A stretch of DNA of 8,570 nt from Pseudomonadota bacterium (GTDB lineage Bacteria > Pseudomonadota > Gammaproteobacteria > Burkholderiales > SG8-39), in NCBI GenBank assembly GCA_021825225.1, contig JAKAIH010000089.1, forward strand, positions 1-8,570, given 5' to 3'. Position 1 is the stretch's first letter. Every line of letters starts with the position of its first letter. A program made the translations under genes and the position numbers. The notes beneath the pieces were generated by a model that worked only from the letters and a program-made list of their open reading frames with translations, made no database searches and had not been told where the DNA came from. Shown here piece after piece: positions 1 through 5,703 of the stretch.

Positions 1-1211
1 CGAAAGCGGTAGCGGCTCCAGAAATCGCGCACGCCGCGGTCGAATGCGTCCTTGCCTATCAGGTCGCGCAGCATGAAGAACAGCATGGCCGATTTGTTGT
101 AGCCGACGACCTGCGATGCGCCGTGGCTGCGCGCGGTGAAGCGCACCAGGGGCATGTCGTCCTCGGGGGGCATGGCGGCATAGTCGCGCAGCCAGGCGAG
201 GCGCATGGCGCTCGCGGCCTGCGCGCTTTCGCGCTCGCGGTAGGCGTAGTCGGCCATGAAAGTGGTGAGGCCCTCGGACCAGTTGCCGCGCGCATAGTCG
301 GGATAGACGCCGTTGCCCCACCAGTTGTGCAGCACTTCATGCCCGAGCGAAGTCGTGCGGATGAAGGGCAGGCGCAGCACGTCGATACCGAGGTAGGTGA
401 GGGTGGGCATGCCGAAGCCGGTCGGGGTGGGGCTGGACACCACGCTGAATTCGGAGAACGGATAGCGGCCGATCCAGTGCTCGTAAAGATCCAGATAGCC
501 CGCCACCGAATCGAGATAGCCCGATGCGAGCGCGGCGATCTCCGGATGGAAATAGGCGCGCAGCCGCACGTCGCTCCCCGCCGCAGTATGCACCCGCCGC
601 TCCTCGACGCGGTAGGGGCCGGCCATGAGCGGAATGCCTTCGGCCGGATGACGGAACTCGAAGCGCGCGCGATAGCGCCCGTGTTCCAGCCGCTCCCCGG
701 TTAGCCGCCCCGGCACGAGGCCGCGCTGGTCCGCCGGCAGATCGAGCTCGACGCGGTAGCGCTCCAGTTCGCCCTCCACCGCGGGATACCAGCCCGAGCC
801 GGAGGGAAGAAAGGTGCCGTCCTCGCCGCTCGCCGGCTCGGCATAGCCGAGCGTGTCGCGATGATCCATGCTGCGGTCCAGCGGCGCGAGCTTGCCGCTC
901 CAGGCGAGATCGATGCGCCGCGCCGCGGGCAGGCTGATGCGCTGGAAGCCATCGGCGAGCCTGGGCGCAAGCTCGATGCGGCGCCCATCGACAGCGAGCG
1001 CGGCGAGGCGAAAGCGCGAAGACCAGACCAGCGTCGCGGCGCGCGGTGCGGCGAAACTGATGCTGTCGCGCCCTTCGAGCGACTGCGTCTGCGGCTCGAT
1101 GCGCACGTGGATGTCGTGCGTTGCTGGCGCGGCGGGCGCGGCGGAGACGGCCGCCGCAGGCAAGCCGAGCGCGCAGATCAGGGCGACAAGCCGCAGGCCC
1201 GACCGGATCAT
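1..1211 (-). CDS. Exported M1-family zinc metallopeptidase (3' end outside window)
   Basis: This is a gluzincin metallopeptidase of the M1 aminopeptidase family, partial: 403 codons are present and the C-terminal part lies beyond the left edge. The start ATG overlaps the TGA of the upstream gene (ATGA), so the two are probably translationally coupled. Residues 1-24 form a typical signal peptide (MIRSGLRLVALICALG, then an AXA-type site VSA), which places the enzyme in the periplasm or envelope. Residues 25-200 resemble the beta-rich N-terminal domain of M1 enzymes. The catalytic part shows GFGMPTLTYLG (about residue 265, at the place of the GAMEN exopeptidase motif), the zinc site HEVLHNWWG (H291, E292, H295), the third ligand E313 in GNWSEGLTTF, and a likely transition-state tyrosine Y371 in VGYNKSAMLFF. 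The substrate is unknown. The separation of H295 from E313 is one residue shorter than in classical M1 enzymes. The family assignment is secure; aminopeptidase activity is inferred. Confidence 0.9.
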   Translation of the reverse strand, partial: MIRSGLRLVALICALGLPAAAVSAAPAAPATHDIHVRIEPQTQSLEGRDSISFAAPRAATLVWSSRFRLAALAVDGRRIELAPRLADGFQRISLPAARRIDLAWSGKLAPLDRSMDHRDTLGYAEPASGEDGTFLPSGSGWYPAVEGELERYRVELDLPADQRGLVPGRLTGERLEHGRYRARFEFRHPAEGIPLMAGPYRVEERRVHTAAGSDVRLRAYFHPEIAALASGYLDSVAGYLDLYEHWIGRYPFSEFSVVSSPTPTGFGMPTLTYLGIDVLRLPFIRTTSLGHEVLHNWWGNGVYPDYARGNWSEGLTTFMADYAYRERESAQAASAMRLAWLRDYAAMPPEDDMPLVRFTARSHGASQVVGYNKSAMLFFMLRDLIGKDAFDRGVRDFWSRYRF

Positions 1212-2392
1212 TTTGCCGCAGGAAATTTGGCCGTGAGCTCGATCGGCTCGCCCTTGCGTCTGGCCTTGAGCGGCAGCCAGGTGCCCGGCGCCATGCGCGT
1301 TACGATGGCCCTGAGTTCCTCCGTGGTCTTCACCGTCGTGCCGGCCGCTTCGGTGAGCACGTCTTCGGCCTGCAGGCCGCTTGCCTCGGCAATGCTGCCC
1401 GGGCTCACGGCGACCACGCGGATGCCGGCGGGGACGGCTTCGATCTGTATGCCCAGCAGCGGCCGCGCCGGCGCCGCAGGCGCGCTCGGCTCGGCGGGCA
1501 GGCCGAAGACCGCATTCGCCAGGTCCGCGGAAAAATCGCTGCAGTCGGCGTCCGCGCTCCAGGCGAGCAGCGACACGACGCGCTTCACGCCCAGGCTCGC
1601 GAGCTGGTGCGGCACGCCGTCGCCATGCGCGACATGCTGGCTGCCCATGATGCCGACCACCAGCGCATCCGGATTGCGCGCGGCGGCATCGGCGAGCGCC
1701 TGTGCCATCGCCCGGTCCCACACCAGCTGCGCCTCGACGAAGTGCTGAAATGCCGGGTCGGTCCGCGCCGGGGTGGAGGTCCCTTTTTCCGGGTGATGCG
1801 AATAGGTGTCGAACAGGCGTGCGAGATAGGCCTCGCTGGCGGGTGCCGGGTCGGAAACGCCTTCGCGCTGCTGTGTCGGCACCGCCGCGAGTCCCTTGGC
1901 GCCCACGGCGTGGCTGAAGCTGTGCTCGACGTTGAGCGCCAGCATCGGCACATGGTTCAGGCGCGCGAAATGGAACAGCGGCAGATAGAAAGCGGGATCG
2001 TAGCCCCACACCTGCGACCAGTCGGAGGCTTTGAGAAACTGCGCTTCGCTCAGCTCGCCGGCGACCCAGCGGTCCAGGGCGGGCTGCACCCGGCGCGGAA
2101 ACATCTCGAAGCCGAGCACCATTTTCGGGTGCAGGCCCGCGAGCGCGGCCACGGTCTGCAGCTCCCAGCGATGGTGATCGGCGCTGTCGTGGGTTTCTCC
2201 CAGCAGGACCACTTGCGCGCCCGCAGCGCGTGCGAGGATCTCGGGTGCCTCGATGCGTCCGGCGCCGGGTACGGTCCAGACGGACGGCGGAGCGCACAGT
2301 TCGTGTGCGCACGCAGGCAGGGCAAATGCCATGGCGAGCATGGCGGCGGCAAGACCGGGCATGTGCGCGCCCGCTAGGTTGGAATCATGCAT
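1208..2392 (-). CDS. ChaN-like haem-binding-family protein with C-terminal PDZ domain
   Basis: This exported protein has about 394 residues. After a signal-like hydrophobic segment (about residues 13-29, ending PACA; SPase I cleavage after ACA, or less likely a lipobox around the Cys) comes a ChaN/Tiki-type domain (about 45-290). Its motifs are VVLLGETHDS (GETH at 65-68), GFEMFPRR (94-101), WGYDPAFY (129-136), ALNVEHSFSHAV, and GIMGSQHVAHGDGVP (about 247-261). Proteins of this family (Campylobacter ChaN) bind haem as envelope proteins. Residues 311-390 (LLGIQIEA, GIRVVAVSPGSIAEASGL, then EDVL) are a PDZ domain, which normally binds peptide C-termini. The stop overlaps the start of the M1 peptidase gene, so the PDZ may tether or present partners to that enzyme (inference). 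Start choice: ATG at 2392 is used. ATG at 2362 also gives a signal peptide, and a TTG at 2446 would run into the divergent promoter. None has a convincing ribosome binding site. Confidence 0.85.
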   Translation of the reverse strand: MHDSNLAGAHMPGLAAAMLAMAFALPACAHELCAPPSVWTVPGAGRIEAPEILARAAGAQVVLLGETHDSADHHRWELQTVAALAGLHPKMVLGFEMFPRRVQPALDRWVAGELSEAQFLKASDWSQVWGYDPAFYLPLFHFARLNHVPMLALNVEHSFSHAVGAKGLAAVPTQQREGVSDPAPASEAYLARLFDTYSHHPEKGTSTPARTDPAFQHFVEAQLVWDRAMAQALADAAARNPDALVVGIMGSQHVAHGDGVPHQLASLGVKRVVSLLAWSADADCSDFSADLANAVFGLPAEPSAPAAPARPLLGIQIEAVPAGIRVVAVSPGSIAEASGLQAEDVLTEAAGTTVKTTEELRAIVTRMAPGTWLPLKARRKGEPIELTAKFPAAK

Positions 2393-2398
2393 GGAGGA

Positions 2399-2404
2399 AT
2401 TGTA
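2399..2404 (-). promoter_or_regulatory. Possible -10 box of the ChaN-PDZ/M1 operon
   Basis: On the minus strand TACAAT (5 of 6 matches to TATAAT) is read at 2404-2399. No good -35 hexamer sits 16-18 bp upstream. Transcription would begin near 2392, which would make the 2392 ATG leaderless or favour the ATG at 2362. This is a weak, purely sequence-based call. Confidence 0.2.
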
Positions 2405-2428
2405 CCGGACTTCATTGCTGCCGCGAGC

Positions 2429-2448
2429 GGGCCAATCGTGGGCCAATC
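2429..2448 (+). repeat. Tandem direct repeat GGGCCAATC, possible operator
   Basis: GGGCCAATC occurs at 2429-2437 and again at 2440-2448, with starts 11 bp apart, about one helical turn. The pair ends 3 bp before the TATAAT box at 2452 and covers the place where a -35 hexamer would lie. That position suits a transcription factor bound as two side-by-side half sites, either an activator replacing -35 contacts or a repressor. The repeat is seen directly; its role is inferred. Confidence 0.45.
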
Positions 2449-2451
2449 TCC

Positions 2452-2457
2452 TATAAT
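2452..2457 (+). promoter_or_regulatory. -10 box of the ferritin-like gene
   Basis: A perfect TATAAT lies 45 bp before the ATG of the ferritin-like gene, giving a predicted leader of roughly 40 nt. The hexamer 17 bp upstream (GGGCCA) does not resemble TTGACA, so the promoter would be weak without help from a factor bound at the adjacent direct repeat. Confidence 0.5.
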
Positions 2458-2502
2458 GCCCGGCAGGTTTGAACTAAAGCGCCATCGCGCGCGGGAGACG
2501 AC

Positions 2503-3003
2503 ATGGACTTGGCATTGCCCGAATTTCTGGCCCACGCGGTGGCGCTGGAGGATGAGGCGGCTGAACGCTACCTGGAGTTGGCCGACATGATGGAGGCCCA
2601 CCGCAACGATGCCGTTTCCTCGGTGTTCCGCAGCATGAACCGGTTTTCGCAAATGCATTGCGACTCGATCAAGCTTCGCGTCGGCTCCATCGAATTGCCG
2701 AAGCTCAAATCCTGGGAATACCGCTGGAGTTCGCCGCCGGAAGTGGGCGGCGAGGAAGGCTTCGATTACATGATCGAGCCCTACAATGCGCTGAAATACG
2801 CGCGTGCCAACGAAGTGCGGGCGATGCAGTTCTATCGCTCGGTGGCGGAGGGCTCGACGAACGAAGGGGTGCGGCGGCTCGCCGGCGAATTCGCGCACGA
2901 GGAGGCCGAACACGTCGCCGCTCTCGATAAATGGATCGAACTGACGCCGCGGCCGTCGACCACCTGGGAGGACGACCCCGGCACGATTCCGCCGGTCGTT
3001 TGA
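2503..3003 (+). CDS. Ferritin-like (rubrerythrin-type) diiron-fold protein
   Basis: A 166-residue soluble protein with a four-helix ferritin-like pattern and no signal peptide. Helix A (about 8-32) carries LEDEAAERYLELAD with candidate iron ligands E16/E18. Helix B (38-60) carries FSQMH with H52. Helix C (93-116) carries ANEVRAMQFY with E104. Helix D (120-146) carries the ExxH motif E134-A-E-H137. This order fits rubrerythrin-like diiron proteins, which handle iron or peroxide, but there is no C-terminal rubredoxin domain: the tail (147-166) is Pro/Asp-rich and lacks cysteine pairs. The first ExxH motif is S49-Q-M-H52, so one bridging glutamate is missing and a normal diiron site is uncertain. 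GGGAG, 5 nt before the ATG, is a reasonable ribosome binding site. The gene is transcribed away from the ChaN-PDZ operon and converges with the small membrane-protein gene. The precise function is unknown. Confidence 0.85.
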   Translation: MDLALPEFLAHAVALEDEAAERYLELADMMEAHRNDAVSSVFRSMNRFSQMHCDSIKLRVGSIELPKLKSWEYRWSSPPEVGGEEGFDYMIEPYNALKYARANEVRAMQFYRSVAEGSTNEGVRRLAGEFAHEEAEHVAALDKWIELTPRPSTTWEDDPGTIPPVV

Positions 3004-3009
3004 GCAGTT

Positions 3010-3024
3010 GCGCCGGTTCGGCGC
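3010..3024. terminator. Small GC hairpin between convergent genes
   Basis: GCGCCG, loop GTT, CGGCGC forms a 6-bp perfect stem in the 33-bp gap between two convergent genes, where a bidirectional terminator would be expected. There is no T-tract on either side, so intrinsic termination is doubtful. Confidence 0.25.
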
Positions 3025-3036
3025 CGGCGCGGCGCT

Positions 3037-3369
3037 CTACCAGGGGTAGCGCCTGGTGACGGCGCGCGAGTTCAGCAGCAGTCCCGCGAGCAGCGTGAAC
3101 AGCGCGACCGAAGCGAGGATGACCGCGCCGGCGGTCCAGGGCTGCCCCAGCTGCTGGCGCATCTGCACCAGGTCCAATGCCACCGCGACCCAGGTGGCGC
3201 TTGCGCAATAGGCCAGCAGCTGCAGCGCGATCAGGCTCCAGCGCTTGCGGTAGAAGAACAGCAGCGGCGCCACGAGGCACAGCGCCACCATGACGAAATT
3301 GGCCGCACGCAGGAAATGCGCGCCCAGCAGCAAGGCGGCGGCGGTGAAAAGTCCGATGCGTAGGGCCAT
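3037..3369 (-). CDS. Small four-helix membrane protein, function unknown
   Basis: This 110-residue integral membrane protein belongs to no family I recognise. Hydrophobic segments lie at about 5-20, 24-39, 45-66 and 79-99. The basic stretches RKR (41-43) and SRAVTRR (101-107) put the 2-3 loop and the C-terminus in the cytoplasm by the positive-inside rule. There is one cysteine in each of the second and third helices and no enzyme motif. A clear AGGAG sits 8 nt before the ATG. It lies 54 bp downstream of fadH on the same strand with no terminator visible between them, so it is probably cotranscribed. That it is a real gene is supported by its clean membrane pattern, its ribosome binding site and its fit between neighbours. 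Confidence 0.75.
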   Translation of the reverse strand: MALRIGLFTAAALLLGAHFLRAANFVMVALCLVAPLLFFYRKRWSLIALQLLAYCASATWVAVALDLVQMRQQLGQPWTAGAVILASVALFTLLAGLLLNSRAVTRRYPW

Positions 3370-3377
3370 GCGTTTGT

Positions 3378-3382
3378 CTCCT
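3378..3382 (-). promoter_or_regulatory. Ribosome binding site of the small membrane protein
   Basis: AGGAG on the minus strand, 8 nt before the ATG at 3369. It fixes the start of the 110-residue membrane protein. Confidence 0.65.
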
Positions 3383-3423
3383 GAGGTGCGGTTGCCGGTG
3401 TGCTTGTTTGCCCTGGGGCCGCG

Positions 3424-5436
3424 CTAAAGCGCGTAGGCGACTTTCATTCCCTGCTCGATCGCCCGCAGGGCATCGATCTCCTCGGCGCGCTCGGCGCCGC
3501 CGATCGCCACTGCGTCGATTCCCTTCGCCGCGAGCTCCGCGCGCAGCTCGTTGACCGGTTCCTGCCCGGCGCAGAGCACGACGTGATCGACTTCGAGCAG
3601 TTTGACCTGGCCTTCGTGCTCGATATACAGCCCGGCATCGTCGATGCGCTGGTAGGACACGCTGCTGAGCACCGGGACCTTACGGCGTGCGAGCGTCATG
3701 CGCAAGGCCCAACCGGTGGTCGCGCCCAGGGTCTTTCCCGGCGGCGTGTGCCTTCGTTGCAGCATGACGATGGCACGTGGCGATTGTTCAGGCTTGGGGG
3801 CGGCCAGTCCGCCGTCGCCCATGCCCTGCGGGTCCACGCCCCAGTTTTCAAGAAATCCCGCTGCCTTGGCCTCGGCGCGCGGCTCGCTCAGATATTCCGC
3901 CACGTCGTAGCCGATGCCGCCGGCGCCGATGATGGCAACGCGCGCGCCCGGTACTTTCGCGCCCGACAGCACCTCGTCGTAGCGCAGCACTTTGGGATGG
4001 TCGATTCCGGGGATGTCGGGCAGGCGCGGGCGCACGCCGCTCGCCAGCACCACGGCGTCGTAGGCGCCGCGTGCCAGTTCGTCCGCGTCGGCGCGATGGC
4101 CGGCCTTCAGCCGGACGCTGCTGTTGCCGAGGCGGGCGCGGAAGTAGCGCAGGGTTTCGGCAAACTCCTTGCCCGGAACTTGCTTGGCCAGATTGAGCTG
4201 CCCGCCGATATCTTCCTGCGCCTCGTACAGGGTCACGCTGTGGCCGCGCTCGAATGCGGTAATTGCACAGGCGAGCCCGGCGGCGCCGGCGCCGACCACG
4301 GCGACGCGCTTCGCGCGCCGCGCTTTGCCCTCCGGGTACAAGGTCTCGCTGCAGGCGCGCGGATTGACCATGCAGCTCGCGACCTTGTTGCGAAACAAAT
4401 AGTCGAGGCAGCCCTGGTTGCAGGCGACGCAGGTATTGATTTCGGCGGCGCGTCCCTGCTCGGCCTTGAGCGCGAAGGCCGCATCGGCCAGCAAGGGCCG
4501 CGCGAGCGACACCAGGTCGGCCACGCCGTCGCGCAGCAGCTCCTCGGCGAGCTCGGGCGTATTGATGCGGTTGGTGGCGACGACCGGAATCGACACGGCG
4601 GACTTGATGCGCGCCGTGGCGTCGCGCCAGGCGGCGCGCGGCACCATGTAGGCGATGGTGGGCACGCGCGCTTCGTGCCAGCCGATGCCGGTGTCCAGGA
4701 CGTCCACGCCCGCGGCTTCGAGCCCGCGCGCGAGCTGCAGGGTTTCCTCCGCGTTCAGGCCGCCTTCGACCAGGTCGAGCGCCGACATGCGGAACAGGAT
4801 CAGGAAATCCGCGCCTACGCGTGCGCGCGTCGCGCGCACGATTTCGAGCGGGAAGCGCAGCCGGTTCTCCAGCGGGCCGCCGTAGCGGTCGCTGCGATTG
4901 TTGGTGCGCAGCGCCGTAAACTGGCTGATCAGATAGCCCTCGGAGCCCATGATTTCGACGCCGTCATAGCCGGCTTCGCGCGCGAGCGCGGCGCAGGCGG
5001 CGAAGCTCGCGACAGTCTGCCCGACTTCGGCAGTGCTCAAGGCGCGCGGTTTCCTGCGGCTGATCGGCGAGGCGATGTCGGAGGCGCCCACCGGATTGTC
5101 GTGCTTGGCGTAGCGGCCGGCATGCAGGATCTGCAGGCAGATCAGCCCGCCCGCAGTGTGCACCGCGTCGGTGACCACGCGATGTTCGGCGACCTTGTGC
5201 GGGTGATCGAGCGCGCCCGCATCGGCCTCGAGCAGTCCGTGGGCGTCGGGCGAATAGCCGCCGGTGACGATCAGCGCGGCGCCGCCGCGCGCGCGTTCGG
5301 CGTAGAAGGCGGCGGCACGCGCACTGCCGTCGGGCTCGGCCTCCAGGCGCGTGTGCATCGAGCCCATGATGATGCGGTTCTTCAGCGTGAGCCGGCCGGC
5401 GCGCAGCGGCTGGAACAGATGGGGATAGTTGCTCAT
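3424..5436 (-). CDS. fadH: NADPH-dependent 2,4-dienoyl-CoA reductase
   Basis: This iron-sulfur flavoprotein reduces 2,4-dienoyl-CoA esters with NADPH, so that polyunsaturated fatty acids with even-position double bonds can enter beta-oxidation. At 670 residues it matches the E. coli enzyme closely in length. Residues 1-330 form the FMN-binding TIM barrel of the Old Yellow Enzyme family (FQPLRAGRLTLKNRI, DGVEIMGSEGYL, RSDRYGGPLENR). The expected active-site pair is present: Y168 in GSEGYL and H254 in IGWHEAR. The [4Fe-4S] ligands are C336, C339, C343 and C355 (CxxCxxxC, then 11 residues, then C). Two Rossmann motifs follow: VGAGAAGL (about 381-388, FAD) and IGAGGIGY (503-510, NADPH). The C-terminal VDHVVLCAGQEP is typical. 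There is no strong Shine-Dalgarno before the ATG. The gene is intact and leads a probable two-gene operon with the small membrane protein. Related dienoate or enoate reductases share this layout, but the motif match favours FadH. Confidence 0.93.
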   Translation of the reverse strand: MSNYPHLFQPLRAGRLTLKNRIIMGSMHTRLEAEPDGSARAAAFYAERARGGAALIVTGGYSPDAHGLLEADAGALDHPHKVAEHRVVTDAVHTAGGLICLQILHAGRYAKHDNPVGASDIASPISRRKPRALSTAEVGQTVASFAACAALAREAGYDGVEIMGSEGYLISQFTALRTNNRSDRYGGPLENRLRFPLEIVRATRARVGADFLILFRMSALDLVEGGLNAEETLQLARGLEAAGVDVLDTGIGWHEARVPTIAYMVPRAAWRDATARIKSAVSIPVVATNRINTPELAEELLRDGVADLVSLARPLLADAAFALKAEQGRAAEINTCVACNQGCLDYLFRNKVASCMVNPRACSETLYPEGKARRAKRVAVVGAGAAGLACAITAFERGHSVTLYEAQEDIGGQLNLAKQVPGKEFAETLRYFRARLGNSSVRLKAGHRADADELARGAYDAVVLASGVRPRLPDIPGIDHPKVLRYDEVLSGAKVPGARVAIIGAGGIGYDVAEYLSEPRAEAKAAGFLENWGVDPQGMGDGGLAAPKPEQSPRAIVMLQRRHTPPGKTLGATTGWALRMTLARRKVPVLSSVSYQRIDDAGLYIEHEGQVKLLEVDHVVLCAGQEPVNELRAELAAKGIDAVAIGGAERAEEIDALRAIEQGMKVAYAL

Positions 5437-5471
5437 GTCTGGTGACTGGCTTCCGTGGGTGTCGCGGCGGC

Positions 5472-5500
5472 ATTATGCGCGAGTGCGTGCATCTCGACAA
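5472..5500 (-). promoter_or_regulatory. Sigma70-type promoter of fadH
   Basis: On the minus strand TTGTCG (5500-5495; 4 of 6 to TTGACA) is followed after exactly 17 bp by CATAAT (5477-5472; 5 of 6 to TATAAT). Transcription would start near 5465, giving a leader of about 30 nt to the fadH ATG at 5436. Spacing and position make this the best promoter candidate in the window. Confidence 0.5.
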
Positions 5501-5644
5501 TTGCCTTGCGCAGCGCAGCGTCAAGAATTGCAGCCGGCTGCCGCTTTGGCTGATGGCCGGCAGCATGACTCTGATCGGATTCTTCACTTTTTCCACCCAG
5601 CCTTCGCGCGACATCCTGGTGCGCGGCGCGACACCGCCGGCTGC

Positions 5645-5682
5645 GACCGGCAGGGTTTGCGGCTTGGTCTATGCCGGTCTAT
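5645..5682. repeat. Inverted repeat and short direct repeat after the SulP gene
   Basis: GACCGGCA (5645-5652) and TGCCGGTC (5672-5679) are perfect 8-bp inverted arms around a 19-nt loop, starting about 24 nt beyond the SulP stop codon. GGTCTAT also appears twice on the plus strand (5666-5672 and 5676-5682), 10 bp apart. On the minus strand no T-tract follows the stem, so it is not a standard intrinsic terminator; it could stabilise the SulP mRNA 3' end. The rest of the 267-bp gap between the SulP gene and fadH holds only the fadH promoter and no convincing gene. Confidence 0.3.
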
Positions 5683-5703
5683 TTCCCCATTTTGCTTTGC
5701 CCC

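Noticed and set aside
123..704. 193-codon plus-strand frame opposite the M1 peptidase
   Set aside because: Antisense to the HEXXH-containing gene, no motif and no ribosome site.
1121..2377. 418-codon plus-strand frame opposite the ChaN-PDZ gene
   Set aside because: Arg/Gly/His-rich shadow; the minus strand carries the GETH and PDZ motifs.
2374..2913. 179-codon minus-strand frame opposite the ferritin-like gene
   Set aside because: The plus strand has the ferritin-like helix pattern, a ribosome site and a TATAAT box; this frame is its shadow.
3400..5445. 681-codon open frame on the plus strand opposite fadH
   Set aside because: It mirrors fadH completely, and its translation is rich in Arg, Ala, Gly and His with no family motif. 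GC-rich third positions of fadH remove stop codons on the other strand.
5537..5564. GCTGCCG/CGGCAGC inverted repeat as a terminator or operator
   Set aside because: 7-bp arms with a 14-nt loop, no T-tract and many similar GC repeats around; expected by chance at this base composition.
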